DNA from: Atopsyche davidsoni
Taxonomy: Eukaryota > Arthropoda > Insecta > Trichoptera > Hydrobiosidae
NCBI GenBank assembly: GCA_022113835.1
Contig: JAILWY010000022.1
Coordinates: 992,001-1,056,000 of the forward strand
Length of the DNA: 64,000 nucleotides
Direction: 5' to 3'
Every line of letters starts with the position of its first letter. Position 1 is the first letter of the stretch. The translations under genes were made by a program, and so were the position numbers. Positions 32,528 to 44,388 of this stretch are shown piece after piece. A model generated the notes under the pieces. That model did not search any database. It was not told where the DNA came from and saw only the letters and a program-made list of their open reading frames with translations.

Positions 32528-35095
32528 AATTCACTGACTTGTTGAAATTAATTTTTAAAAATCTGATATTTTTACGAATTAATCGAATCGAGTCGGCAGA
32601 AAGTCACTGACTTATAAAACCACCATGCTGAAAATAATTTTTAAAAATCGGTTATTTTTATAAATTAATCGAATCGAGTGTGAAATAATCGATAGAGCCC
32701 ATCCCTATCGAGCACTCACCTGAAAGCCACCCCCGCGGCACGTGCCCGGCCGAGTGCCCGCGTGTCAGCCGCGTGTCCGTAAAAAAAAAAACACAATAGC
32801 CTGGCAAGTCCAATTATCGGATCATGTTTTTTTGATATTGTTATGGATTTCATTGAAATGCGCATAACGCGATGTTTACCTTTTTACTAATTATAGTGTG
32901 CTTCCCGACAAGTTCTTTACAACGAGAGCCCTTCTTTTTGCCACTGTGAAAGTTTTTAAAAATATATTACATAAAATATAAACATAAAAATATATTACAT
33001 ATAAATATATTACATAAAAATATATTGGTACCCGTTATGGTTTAATGTTTATTTGTATTTAAACTGCACGATCAATGTTATTTTTAAGTTAATATATAAA
33101 GAAATTCGCTGCTGTCGTGAGTCTTATAGACCGGTGCTTTAAGAGGAGTAGAGTCTCTTGAGATTCATAGGCCTTGGAGCGTATTTGAAGGATCTTTGCA
33201 CTTAACTAATTAATTTAAAATATTCCGACCTCCATATAAACCGTGTTATTGATAATATTAATTCGTGGTCTGATCAGTTTAAGATAGACAAGATTATATT
33301 AAAAATATCGAAATAATATTTTTTTTCTTTTGTCACAATATTTATAAATATCGGTACGTAATATTATCAAAACGCGTATATTAAAATTTTTATTATTCAA
33401 TTCACGATTCATGTCAAACGAACGATTTTACGATTTTGCAGTCTTAATTTTGTATTAAATCTCTCAGATCGATACAAAGGCTTGTTAAGACTTACTAATG
33501 TTTGTTTCGATTAATTATCGATATTTAAGCGGTTCGATCTGTAATGCGTGATCTGATTCGATCGGGTTTCGCCGATTTGACTCGGTCTTAAATTTGCTCG
33601 AACAAGCGAAGTAATGCTTTGCACGATCGTGCTCGAACGAACAAACAACATAAACAAGATAATTGTTTTAGAGCAAGTAACCGTCGTATATCACAGTTCG
33701 GATAATCGAACGATCGAGCTTTTTTTTAAAATTCATATTTTATGTATCCCAAATGAAAATGATAACATTAGGACCTAAAAAAACGTAGTCTAATAGCCTT
33801 TTGGCTATTCGCGCTTGCTTGATACAGGAAACGCGCACAGTGTTCAAAATGACTTACAATTATTAATATTTTATTTGCTAATTATTAATTTCAAACGTAT
33901 TTATCAAAATTAAAAATATTGCGTGAATACCTTCGGGCAATGGTCTATTTTAAAATAATATATTTGTTTTATATAATTATATAAAGCGTATAAATTTAGT
34001 TCAGGATGTTAAAGGTAATTGCGTGCTATGATTTATTATTTATTTTGATACACCTGTTGTGCATTAATGAAGGCACTTTAGTGATCTACGTATATAATTA
34101 ATATTTATATGCAAGTTGAGTCAGTTTGGTATTCGCTTGCTAGAACAAAACCGATCCAACAAGCAAACCAGAATTGATGCAAATACTGAACATGTTTCTA
34201 TGTCTATTCATGGTTTTCTAAGGGAGAATAGTACAATGGTAAAAGTGTAGTGTAGCATATATTATTATTATTTTTTTGTTTATGTATTGAATATTCGATA
34301 AAAGATACTTCAACCGTTTATAAGAATCTTTTGATATAACACAATTAATTAAACGAAACACAATGGACCAAGAGCTGCCACGTGGCTTTTGAGGGCTCGG
34401 AGAGGGAAGACACGTGTTGATTGCATATGAAGTATGAAGTGGCTTCTTGTTTGTGCTGCAAATAAACCTTAATACACTTAAAAATTCTTGAAATATATTA
34501 TAAAAAAATATATATATATGCTACGTGGACGTTAGTACATCAAAAGTTATATCAATCAGCAGGTGTAATTATTCAATCGTACTACAAAAACTCCTGAAAT
34601 TTTTTTTCATGAAAAGGTGTTTCAATGATTCAAAGCTTCATTAAATTTATTACATGAGGTTTCAAATAAAATACCAATAAGACGATGTGTTAAATTTTGT
34701 ATCAAAGCTCTTGAAGGCTGTAATTAATTGTAATAATCGCTGTACTTTAAAAAATGCTTAAGGGGTAAACGTACTTTCTTTGTATGATGCACACAAAACA
34801 GACGTTTTTTTAGGGCATATTCGAATACATGCAATGCATTATTTTGCTGTACAAACTGCACTGGAGCGCTATGAATATACAGCAAAGGCAGGAGGATATA
34901 AAATTCTCTCTTGTTTCTTGTAAAGATGACCCGAGTCCAAAGAGCTTTCAGGCGCACAAAAGTCGCCTTCAGGAGAGGCATGCAAAGGGGTGCAGTTCTA
35001 ACATCAAAGGGTGCATCATATTTGCATTTACAAACTACCCCTGCTTTTAATGGAACCCTTTAAGGATCTACGTAGCGTTTTTGATTGGTGAACTA
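32528..35095. other. AT-rich DNA without recognised features
   Basis: About 2.6 kb. 33410-33720 has repeated 'cgatcg/gatcg' and 'cgaacga' words but no coding signal. 34720-35050 holds small overlapping frames of no known family. Confidence 0.45.
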
Positions 35096-35102
35096 TTACG
35101 TA

Positions 35103-35408
35103 TGTCTATTTTTTGGATTGGACGTCAATCAGGCACATTAGTTCATACATAGAAGATGATTTAAAGAACTTACTGTACTTACCATTGTACTAACGAATCA
35201 CTAAATATTGGTTAGCCTGGGCACATTGGTTCATATGTAGAGTATGATTGTTAAAAATTCTCGATAAACGGAAGTGATTCGTTAGTACAAGGGTTAGTAC
35301 ACTGGTCATGTATGCCAGGGATGTGGGTTCAAATCCCACACAAATCACAATGATATTTTTTATAGAGTTTCTTTAAATCATCTTCTATGTATGATCATAT
35401 TAGTAATG
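35103..35408 (+). mobile_element. tRNA-containing foldback element
   Basis: The family 5' end ('ttggattggacgtcaatca') runs into a left arm (to about 35170). The inner diverged arm ('atatgtagagtatgattg') and tRNA-like head follow at 35274-35348, then the inverted arm ('ctttaaatcatcttctatg'). The acceptor ends GTGATT/AATCAC and T-arm 'gtgggttcaaatcccac' are intact. Confidence 0.82.
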
Positions 35409-35602
35409 GTGAACTATTGTTTTGCTCTACTCAATATGCTCGTATATACTTTTATTAAAAATACTATATATTGTATATCGAAATGAAAAAAATAAATGAT
35501 TACAAAAGCGATTCTTTTCATATGTAAAATAAACGTTCAAATAATTTGCTCAAAGCATTGAAAGTATTGAAACATCGATGGAGCAAAAGTGTCGCTTTTC
35601 AG

Positions 35603-35825
35603 GAATGGGGGGGGGGGAGGGGGCGGGGCAGGGGGGGGGGCGACTCCTTCAGGGGGCCCCATGGGGGGGGCAGGGGGGTGCAGATTAATTCCCGAGCTCT
35701 CCGAGTGCACAATGCCGGGCCCCCATCATGATCAGCGTCGGCGAGCGCCGGCGCCGGGGGCTGTCACGGCGCCCTCGCGGTAGAGTCGCCCGCGCGAGTT
35801 GATGCCGGTCGCGTCGGCGGGCACA
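35603..35825. other. G-rich then CpG-rich block
   Basis: Long G runs (35607-35640, 35664-35686) are followed by CpG-rich DNA. G-quadruplex formation is plausible. No gene is supported. Confidence 0.6.
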
Positions 35826-35862
35826 TTTACAAGAAAAAAAATGGGTACTTTTTCGTGGGAAT

Positions 35863-36305
35863 GTAAAACGATATCATGCATTGAGCTATCGGCGCTTAAA
35901 TTCTATATATAAACACCGAAACCTCGATATAACGGACTACCAAAAAGCTCTTTGTAAGCAATGACAGTGGCTATTTTTCATATCATATATAACGATATCA
36001 AGCATGAGTTGGCCGCTATGGTTGCCAGGCTGCCCAGTGGGGATCGGCGCTTAGTTTCTATATAAAAACACTGAAACCTCGGTATAACGGACTTCCGATA
36101 TAACGGACTTCCAAAGAAGCTCTTTATAAGCAACGACAGTGGCTATTTTCATATCATATATAACGATATCATGCATGAGTTGGCCGCTATGGTTGCCAGG
36201 CTTTCGACGCTTAGATTCTATATAAATAAACCAAAACCTCGATATAACGGTCTTCAAAAGAAGCTCTTGATAACCAATGACAGTGGTTACTTTCATATCA
36301 TATAT
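35863..36305 (+). repeat. Tandem repeat, three units of about 155-160 bp
   Basis: Units are marked by 'ttctatat' near 35901, 36056 and 36216. Each contains 'cctcg-tataacgg', 'aagctctt', 'tttcatatcatatat' and 'gagttggccgctatggttgc'. The unit holds a 'gatataacgga' word like that of pogo/Tigger-type ends, but I could not delimit such an element. Confidence 0.85.
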
Positions 36306-36307
36306 TA

Positions 36308-36846
36308 TGTGTCCAAAGAGAGTATCGGGTATTTGTTAGTTCAGTAAAACAAAAATTACTAGTAATCAAGTATTTTTTTTTTTATTGTTGATTATAAGAA
36401 TACAAATAAAAAATTATTATTTCGAAAAGATGATGTTATCCAAATGGTGACCGTTACGCGATGCTGGCACTCTTCTTATCTGACATGCTGACACATAGCC
36501 CTCGATATTGCTGCCATTTCTGACCTGATGTTTTGTTTCAATTCCATTAGGTTCGTTGGATTATTCTCATAAACCCTGCTTTTAAGGTATCCCCATACGA
36601 AATAGTCAAGAGGGCTAAGGTCGGGGCTTCTGGGAGGCCAATTGATGTTACCTCTACGTGAAATGACCTTATTAGGAAATAATTCGTTAACAGCTTCAAT
36701 TGATTGATTAGATGTGTGGCAAGTGGGAACCACGTTCTTGAGTTGATACCTTGAAACTCCTGCAACACTGGGCCCAAAAATTTTCGCAGCATATCGCAAT
36801 AACGGTCACTATTCACAATCACCCGATACTCTTTTTGGACACCTTG
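36308..36846 (-). mobile_element. Tc1/mariner-like deletion derivative, copy C
   Basis: The ends 'tgtgtccaaagagagtatcg' and 'ctctttttggacacct' are inverted. The minus strand reads 'INWPPRSPDLSPLDYF' and 'YLKSRVYENNP'. The deletion layout matches copy B. It ends the tandem array at 35863. Confidence 0.9.
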
Positions 36847-36879
36847 TATAATATTTGAGTTTTTTTTTTTACTTTTTCA

Positions 36880-36925
36880 ACCTCAGAGGAAGTTGGTGAT
36901 CGTCTCACTGAGCATGTCACTGTCT
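36880..36925 (-). repeat. Family F tail fragment
   Basis: 'cctcagaggaagttggtgat' followed by 'gtctcactgagcatg' is the reverse complement of the family F tail. Confidence 0.45.
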
Positions 36926-37790
36926 TGCGCCAGACTTATTATTTCTTTCAATGATAATTTTCTGATTCACATAATGAAATCGCATACATTACCCATTTTA
37001 TTTTGACCTTTCAACATTTAAATCATTAAAATAAACAGTTTTTTTTTCAACTTTATAGTTTTATTGTACGTACAATACGAAGAAAATCAATGTTTCAATG
37101 TTAAGCTTAATTTTTTTTTTTTATATAATTCCATAGTGAGTGAGGTGAATATTTAGATTATTCACCGACAATATATTAAACTTGCTTATTTTTAATAAAT
37201 TATATGCTAACGACAAACACAAATAGCCGATAAATAGAGATCATATTTTTTTTTTTGTTTTTTTAAATCAATTCTTATACAAAGTTAATTTTACTCGAAA
37301 TCTTAGAAAAAAGCTGTGGCTTAGTTGGTAAAATGCAGGGGGACAACAGCCATAGAGACGTGGGTTTAAAACTCCACTTGAGGTGCTATTGGCTGGTTAT
37401 TGTTTGGTTTTCGTGTAGGTCGTCTTAATCTCTTACAAAAAAACGCACCGGCACCAAGTCACGGAGCACACTCTACTCGTGGCTCCGGGCTAGAGCTCTG
37501 CCCGTACGTGTGCTCCGGTATGCTAATGCTTGTCCATACAACGCATTGTGTGATTAAAAACGTAGGTATGATTATCGGCGGTACTGGGGCAATTTTTTTA
37601 CCAACCTTTCAAAACACAGCTGAGCTTTCTTCTGCTCGTGAAAGTGGCACTTAAAAAAGTTATACACGAGCTTAACAACAAGCTACAGTGTCTAAAGCTT
37701 TCTACTCTACAAACAAACTATCACTATGGTTAGGTTAATTAATTTATCAGCTTGTATCGCAACTCTGCGAGACAGCCAGTTTATGTGAAC
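36926..37790. other. Unassigned DNA, possible tRNA-derived head
   Basis: At 37313-37385 'gtggcttagttggtaaaatg' and 'gtgggtttaaaactccac' are placed like A- and B-boxes, but the ends do not pair. The rest has no supported feature. Confidence 0.35.
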
Positions 37791-37794
37791 CCTG

Positions 37795-37850
37795 AGCCTA
37801 TGTAAAGGATCGGTAACGGAGTAGTGGACTTGGAGGTCACTGCTGGGCGA
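37795..37850 (+). repeat. Family F fragment (sense)
   Basis: 'gtaaaggatcggtaacggag' followed by 'tagtggacttgg' matches family F in sense orientation; it abuts the R1 copy. Confidence 0.5.
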
Positions 37851-37856
37851 TCATCT

Positions 37857-38395
37857 CCGGTCTGCCAAAATAAAACCGTTTTATCGAAATCGTGTCATTT
37901 AATTTATTTAATTGTCACTTTATTTGTCTATGTCGAAAGTTGATTATTTTACAGAGTGCTGAAAAAACTATAAATAATATTCATCTATTTTTTATTATTT
38001 AATTAACGTTTATTTTCAGGGTAAAATAAAATCTTGAAGATGTTGAAAAATTGGATAAAATGACGACTTTTCAACGCCAAAGTTTGTTAAAAAATTTTTT
38101 TTTATAATTTTCAAACTAATCTCGCGGAGATGTTTTATAATTAATATTTTAATTCCAATTGAAAAAAGGACTCCTAAATGTTTAGGATTCTTGTGACACG
38201 CATATGACGTATCTCCAAATTCCTACACTTCAATCGGAAAAACACATATTTATCATATTAATAGTAAATTTACTAGAAATAAAAATATATTGTGTTCGGA
38301 AGAAGAAATGTATCTAACTTTTTGCATTTGCATTTTTGTAATTGGTGCAGTAGACTTTTTGTGAGATGTACCAGAAAATGATCAAAAAACTGGCA
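37857..38395 (-). repeat. Dispersed repeat R1, copy 2 (inverted)
   Basis: Reverse complement of 1440-2007 with the same landmarks, e.g. 'attgtcactttatttg', 'caatcggaaaaacacatatt', 'gcattttt' and 'ggtgcagtagactttt'. Confidence 0.75.
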
Positions 38396-38489
38396 CAGCG
38401 TGAGTATAGTATAGTATAGAATATGTCCATGGTTCTACATTTTTAGGATAGTCCGATCAGCGCGCCCTCAAGGCTTCTCGCTGCGTATA

Positions 38490-38580
38490 TTTTGAATAAA
38501 ACACTTGATTGATTTTTCTACATGTTAATTTATATTGGTGACCGGTTTCGCCAACCTTTCTCGTTGGCATTATCAAACTT
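38490..38580 (-). repeat. Single arm of the 'gaaaccggtcac' family
   Basis: The plus strand reads 'ggtgaccggtttcgccaacc' then 'ttctcgttggcattatcaaa', matching the left arm of the palindrome at 10342 with one stem-loop base changed. Confidence 0.75.
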
Positions 38581-38710
38581 CTCCCCGCCTCGGCCGTGGC
38601 TCGGGGCGGTCACGACGGAGCCTCCGCGGCTTGGAGCTCTTCTTTTTTGACAACCGTGCATGTGCCGGTCGAGCTTTGATGTATGATAATTACGAGACAC
38701 TACTGACCGA
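38581..38710. other. GC-rich islet
   Basis: Short GC-rich segment ('cggccgtggctcggggcggt') next to the arm above; unique in the window. Confidence 0.35.
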
Positions 38711-38936
38711 ATCTTCTTCACCATGTACCTCTCCTCAGATTTCACTCATGCTGAGCCAGTTTTCGTGGTTTTTCAAGCGGAAAATAGTGGCCCTTCTACA
38801 CGAAAAGTTTGTAAAGCTTATTGATATTTCTTCTGCAGGAGTCCCTTCACGTACTTCCAGAACACATCCAAGTCCACTACTCCATTACCGATCCTTTACA
38901 CACGCACATGGCACAGAATGACAGCTATGCACAAGC
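38711..38936 (-). repeat. Dispersed family F copy
   Basis: Tail ('tctcctcagatttcactcat'), middle ('gaaaatagtggcccttctac') and head ('ctccattaccgatccttta', 'cagaatgacagctatgcac') are all present in order. Confidence 0.7.
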
Positions 38937-39641
38937 TAAGCGTCGTCTTCTACCTTAAATCGTTATTGTGCAAATCATTCGATTGATAGTTGTGTCGCAG
39001 CGTGTATTATAATAACGTATATATGTTCCAAAAAAGCTTTTAAAAGCATCGAAAAATCGTATCCTAATCTTTGTTATCATTAAATCATTCCTAACGTAAC
39101 ATATATTTATTTTTAGCGTCGTTGTCCTTGTGACATACCTATACGTCATACCTATACGATGATTTAAAGTTTAAAGCAATTAGATTTTGATAATCAAATA
39201 TGAACAGGTGTACAGTAATGAACTTTTTCAGCTTGCTGCAAAGCTTTCGACATTTTGAAGATATCAATTAAATTTGTGAAAATCGATTAAATCGAAGCGA
39301 TCGTGAAGCATATAATACAAAAACGTATCCGCTAATTCCGATAGGAGAAGGCGCAAAAAGAAGAAGTGCGCACACACGACGTATAGATTAAATTCGCTTC
39401 TCGTATCTGCTGCTCGTATCCCGGGGCTACTGCAACCGCCGTGAGTTGGCAGCTGTAATTAGTATCCCTTGTGGGAAGACGACACTGGCCGAGGGCGCAA
39501 CGTGACGCCGACTTGGCCAGCCCTGGTCTTCAGGGGCGCAATTGCCAGGAATGCCAGAATTAAGGCTTCGTGGGAGTCTCCAGGGGCGTCTGATGATGGC
39601 GAAGACACCCCCGCGAGCTGCAGCATCCACATTGACGTGTA
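38937..39641. other. Unassigned DNA
   Basis: A MITE half-end ('gttgtgtcgcagcgtgtat') at 38988. 39420-39630 is GC-richer with frames on both strands but no recognisable product. Confidence 0.4.
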
Positions 39642-40160
39642 CAGTGTGTCCAAGCAGAGTATCGGGTGTTTGTTAGTTCAGTAAAACGAAAACTACTTGT
39701 AATCAAGTATTTTTTTTAATTGATTATAATAATACAAAATGTAAAATTATTTTTAAAAATATGATTTTATCCAAAATGGTGACCTGGTACTCTTCTAATC
39801 TGGAACGAAGATTGCTGATAACACGCTCATTTCTGACCTGATGTTTTGTTTCAGTTCCGTTAGGTACATCGGATTATTCTCATAAACCCTACTTTCAAGG
39901 TATCCCCATACAAAATAGTCAAGAGTCTTAAGTTCAGGGCTTCTGGGAGGCCAGTTGATGTTACCTCTACGTGAAATGACCGTATTAGGGAATAATTCGT
40001 TAACAGTTTCAATTGATTGATTGGATGTATGGCAAGTTATTGGAACCGCGTTTTTGAGTTGATACCTTGAAACTCCTGCAAATCTAGGCCCAAAAATTTT
40101 CGCAGCACATCGCAATAATGGTCACTATTTACATTCACCCGATACTCTTTTTGGACACCC
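39642..40160 (-). mobile_element. Tc1/mariner-like deletion derivative, copy D
   Basis: Ends 'cagtgtgtccaagcagag' and 'ctctttttggacaccc' are inverted, each next to TA. The minus strand keeps 'NWPPRSPELKTLDYF' and 'YLESRVYENNP'. It shares the deletion layout of copies B and C. Confidence 0.9.
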
Positions 40161-40965
40161 TATACAATAAGACTCAAATGAGTAAAATCGCTTGAGAAAG
40201 CATCGCCACTTAGTATTTGATCCCAAATATCACCATTTGAAAGTTCTACATATTAAAAAATTGTAATAATACATCGAATTTGATGTCATCTTATATAGTT
40301 TATAATGAAATTTTGATTCAAACCTATAAAAGCAGTCTTTTTTTATAAGATCATATAATGATAATTTATTTTAGTTGACTTTTTGATAGCAAAACATATA
40401 TAAGTCGAAAATAGCTTCTAAACTTTATGTACATAATAATGAGCACTGAGTATGAGGAGGTTACTTTTTAATACTCAATATTGCAGTAGATTTTGATTTA
40501 TTTTTTATGGGTGAATCGATTGCGTCGATCACATTTGGGTTCGGTTTCGATTTTTTCGGAAACATACTCGATTTCAACAAGAAAAAAAACATAAAAAATT
40601 CAAGGTATTTCGGCATGGTAACAATGGCCTGCACGGGTTTCGTCCAAATTCCTTGCTAATTCCTCAGTCACGACGTCACGAGAGCCCCTTTGTCTCGAGG
40701 AGCACCCCGTCTGTAAGCTTGCATGGGCTTAACGAGCGGTAGACATTCGTTTCGGACTAGTCAAAAAAAAAATTATCAAAATTTCTGCATAAAAACTTCT
40801 AATCAAAAAGAGTCTACAAAACTTTGAGCATCACTTAAAAACATTTTTTAACTAAATATATTATAATGCAATACTTGCCGTTAAAAAGCTTGCCGTTAAG
40901 CTGGCACAGCTGCAATTGCCTTGAAAGCTTGATTACTTGCTTGATTCAGTTTCTTCAAAGATGAT
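40161..40965. other. Unassigned DNA
   Basis: No gene or repeat recognised. Confidence 0.4.
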
Positions 40966-41314
40966 ATCTTCTTCATCAAGTGCCTCTCCGACTATTTACT
41001 CATACTGATCCAGTGTTTATGGTTTTCTTATGGGAAATAGTGTAATAAGTCATCGGGTCTTTCTACACGGCAGTTTTATTATATATTGGAATAAAAAGTA
41101 TGCATGTTGCTGCTGCCCAATAGCATTATTATAAAATCCTTTCTTCACACAGCGTTTAGATCTGAAGCTACATAAACAATAGCAAAACCCCCCCCAGGTA
41201 GTTTCAGAGCACATTCCTTTCAATAATTCCAAGTCCACTGCTCCATTACCGACCCTTTACACACACTCAGGGTACAAAATTACAGCCATGCACAAGCAAC
41301 AGAATGATGAGAGC
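40966..41314 (-). repeat. Dispersed family F, fullest copy
   Basis: Contains the tail ('cttcatcaagtgcctctccg', 'actgatccagtgtttatgg'), the middle ('gaaatagtgtaataag', 'ctgctgcccaatagcattat', 'gtttagatctga') and the head ('ctccattaccgaccctttac', 'acagccatgcacaagcaaca'). Best reference copy for this family, about 350 bp. Confidence 0.75.
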
Positions 41315-41633
41315 GAAAATTCACGCCAGGTCAGCTAAGCATGGCGTCTTTAACAAAATTGTGTCTTAATTTCATTTAACAGACCCGAACAGCAAACAAA
41401 AGAATCCCGCCATCGGCTCGGATCGTTCGTTTGTTTTTTTTTTTTTTATTTATATTTTTTCCTCGAGAGCAAAAGAACAATCCGCACGCACGCGCTTCGT
41501 GACCCGAGCCGAGCACGCGCCAATTACTCGATTATCCCCTTGGAAGGCGACTCGGCTGCCAGGGCGTCGATTTACTTGCCAGGCGTATTCTAAGTCAATC
41601 ACCAATGCGAGTTCGAGTTTAAATGGTTTATTG
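41315..41633. other. Unassigned DNA
   Basis: A T-run at about 41432-41448, then unique moderately GC-rich DNA. No gene supported. Confidence 0.35.
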
Positions 41634-42232
41634 ACACACGCTGCGACAAATTGCCATGTCGGCCGACAAATCGCAATATCGGCAATGTTCTTGATCAGTG
41701 CTTCTCAAAGTGGTCCCAGGGGGTCCCTGGGATCATCCAGGGGTCCTTGAAAAAATTAAAATCGATTTGGGGGTACCTGAACAACGTCAGGGGGTCCGCG
41801 CAGGGTTTAATATAAAATATAAAAATTGTGACATATTTTTATTAATATGGAAAATAAATGACAATGAATACATTATTAGCGATTTTTACGTCGTAAGTAA
41901 AATATAAATAAAATATAAGTAATAACAGGTATTGAGGTGAGTCAGGTAGGTTAATAAGAGTTGGTACTTGCACCAACTAGTCTATAATATGAATTTATGT
42001 AGTTTTTCACCCAGGGAGGCAAGTTTTGACTATGAAAGGGGGTCCGTGGGCCAAAAGAGTTTGAGAGCCACTATTCTAGATTTACATTTTTATTATAGAA
42101 AATTGACGGAAAAAGCGCTTTTGCCGTTTGTCAACCCTTCGGCATCGGCGAAGCCTCGTTTTATCAGCGAAATATCACAAAAAAACTATGCGATTTGTCG
42201 GCCGACAAGGCAATTTGTTGCAACGTGTGTGG
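41634..42232. mobile_element. MITE with 42-bp inverted ends, split by a hAT element
   Basis: 'acacacgctgcgacaaattg' at 41634 extends through 'gtcggccgacaaatcgca'; the same sequence is inverted at 42189-42230. Removing the hAT insertion leaves about 220 bp. The ends recall the 'ctacacacgctgcgac' MITEs elsewhere in the window. Confidence 0.82.
41696..42073 (-). mobile_element. hAT MITE nested in a MITE
   Basis: Ends 'cagtgcttctcaaag' and 'gtttgagagccacta'. Flanks 'ttcttgat' and 'ttctagat' agree at 7 of 8 bases, consistent with an aged 8-bp target duplication. It is longer (378 bp) than the 26094 copy but has the same end and subterminal words. Confidence 0.87.
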
Positions 42233-42251
42233 AGCACTTAACACTTATCAT

Positions 42252-42588
42252 CAGTGGCTCTCAAACTCTTTTGGCCCACGGACCCCCTTTCATAGTCAAA
42301 ACTTGCCTACGGCCTCTGAGTGAAAAACTACATAAATTCATTTTATAGACTAGTTGGTGCAAGTATCAACTCTATTGCTTATTTATATTTTACTTACGAC
42401 GTAAAAATCGCTAATAATGTATTCATCGTTATTTATGTTATTTCCATATTAATAAAAATGTGTCACAATTTTTTTTATTTTATATTAAACCTTGCGCGGA
42501 CCCCCTGACGTTATTCAGGGACCCCCAAACCTATTTTAATTTTCTAAGGACCCCCTGGGGTCCGTAGAGACCACTTTGAGAAGCACTG
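42252..42588 (+). mobile_element. hAT MITE, inverted relative to its neighbour
   Basis: Ends 'cagtggctctcaaa' and 'tttgagaagcactg'; interior matches 26094. The flanking 8-mers ('cttatcat'; 'caccaatg') do not match. Together with 41696 it forms a large inverted pair. Confidence 0.87.
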
Positions 42589-43059
42589 CACCAATGTGTC
42601 AATATAATGTACCTAGCCTGCATTTTTATGATTTTGTTCTCACACGTATCACCGTCTATAGCTCTATGACTTTTTTATCCAGAAGCAGTTGCATTGTATA
42701 TGGCGCCGACCTGGTAGGTTTATGATTGTATTCTCTTAATTCTACGAAGCTTTGTTTGCCGATGGTATAAAATAAATTCCATAACAAAGTATTGTTATTC
42801 CATAATTCCGGTGTGCATTTTACGGTCACCATAAGTGTGTCTTATGCGATTCGATTTCTAAGGTAATTTAAAGCTTATATACAGCCTATAATATCACTGG
42901 GGATTCACCAAGTGTTATGCCGTCTCAGTTGTCTTTTATGGAGTCGAAGCTTGGATACTCAAGACAGTTTCTATGCGAAGAAACGTGGCTGTTTAGGAGA
43001 ATTGTTTTATACAGGTAAATAAGCGAAAGGTCTCGTATTTTGGTCACATATATATAATA

Positions 43060-43130
43060 ATATGTATGGCTTTCTCCAGCTGATTGTCCGAGGAAAAAAG
43101 CGTGACGATATCAAGCAATTATTGATATAC
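43060..43130 (+). mobile_element. LINE C-terminal fragment
   Basis: The frame reads 'GFLQLIVRGKKRDD', like the 'LLQLI-GK' word near the end of insect LINE reverse transcriptases (compare 6430). Very short, so tentative. Confidence 0.35.
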
Positions 43131-44388
43131 CATACACGACAAGTATATATAATATTCACCGTCACCATGGAAAAGTCAATTACTATGGAATATTTAGGTG
43201 TATTATGGTTTATTCACTCAGAGCATGAGTGTGTCTTACTAATGTAAGTTATAGTTTATTATGGTTTATTGATGGTGTAACAAAGTCAAACAGCCAAGAC
43301 GTCGATATATATGGAAAATATTAACTGAGCATGAGAGCCTTATTTAAAGTCGATGACTAAGGAAGATTTGTATTAATTTTAGCTTTAATTTGTCTAAATA
43401 TATACAATAAGAAATTACAAAACATGAAGAAAAAAAATACTAATGTACAATAAACCTGTATGAATAATAAAATAATATAATAATAATTTCCGCAGACCAA
43501 AGTTCATTATTACTCAAGAATAAATTTTACGGAGAATTCTTCGTCGTTTCATGCATATACCGTGTGTTTATATAATTATAATAATATTGTTTCGTACATC
43601 AAATTTATGTTAAGTGAATTTCAAATTAGATTAAAAACAAAGACGACGATGCTGGAGGGGAGGCCAAAAAAAAAAAAAAAACTCTGAGGTGCAGAAATAT
43701 TTCTAGATTTGTGGAAAAAAACACGAAGGGGGCGCAAAAATAATCCGGGGGATGAAATGATTAATGCGGTCTCGGGAATTGTTATCTAATTGCCAGTCCA
43801 CCCCTGGTATTTAAATATATTAAATTCAAATACAACCGATGACATTAACAATGATTTCTTAAGCCGTAAAAATTCTCAATAGTACTCGTAAATATATTTT
43901 TTTGTAATTTCATATCCGATTGGTTTTCGTGTTTTCGTAAAAAAATTATAATACTGTGATTGTTAGAGTAAATTTGAGTATATATCTCATCGTTGATAAG
44001 CCGCCTATACGCGCTGCGACAAAACTGACAATCGAATATAAAGTGATTAGTTACATTGTCTGATTTGTTTCTGCGTGTACGGGAAGCTGTATATTCAAAT
44101 TAAAGCAACGCTATTGGTTTTTTATATAACATGAAATATTCGGCTGCAAGTGTCGTTTCGCTTGCGCCGCGTGTAGGCGCCACTACACGTGCGTTTGTAA
44201 TGGTTCAAAGGTGGTTCTTCGGGGCAAGTCAGGTGGTGTTATCCGGCACGATCTCGGCTTGGGTTAGGTTAGACACAATTCATCATCGCGAATCACAACT
44301 GGGCCGAGCGTCAAGGGTCAGACGGGCCCGCCGTACCTGCGTCCGCCACGAGCCGCAGGTACACGGTCCCTGCAAAGTATACCACACA
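43131..44388. other. Unassigned DNA with one MITE
   Basis: MITE ends 'aagccgcctatacgcgctgc' (43999) and 'gcgccgcgtgtaggcgcc' (44165) bracket about 180 bp. Short 'gggttaggttag' at about 44270. The DNA at 43735-43805 is unique and not AT-runny, but has no coding signal. Confidence 0.4.

Noticed and set aside
38535..38921. 128-codon frame
   Set aside because: It crosses a foldback arm, a GC islet and a family F copy, all non-coding repeats.
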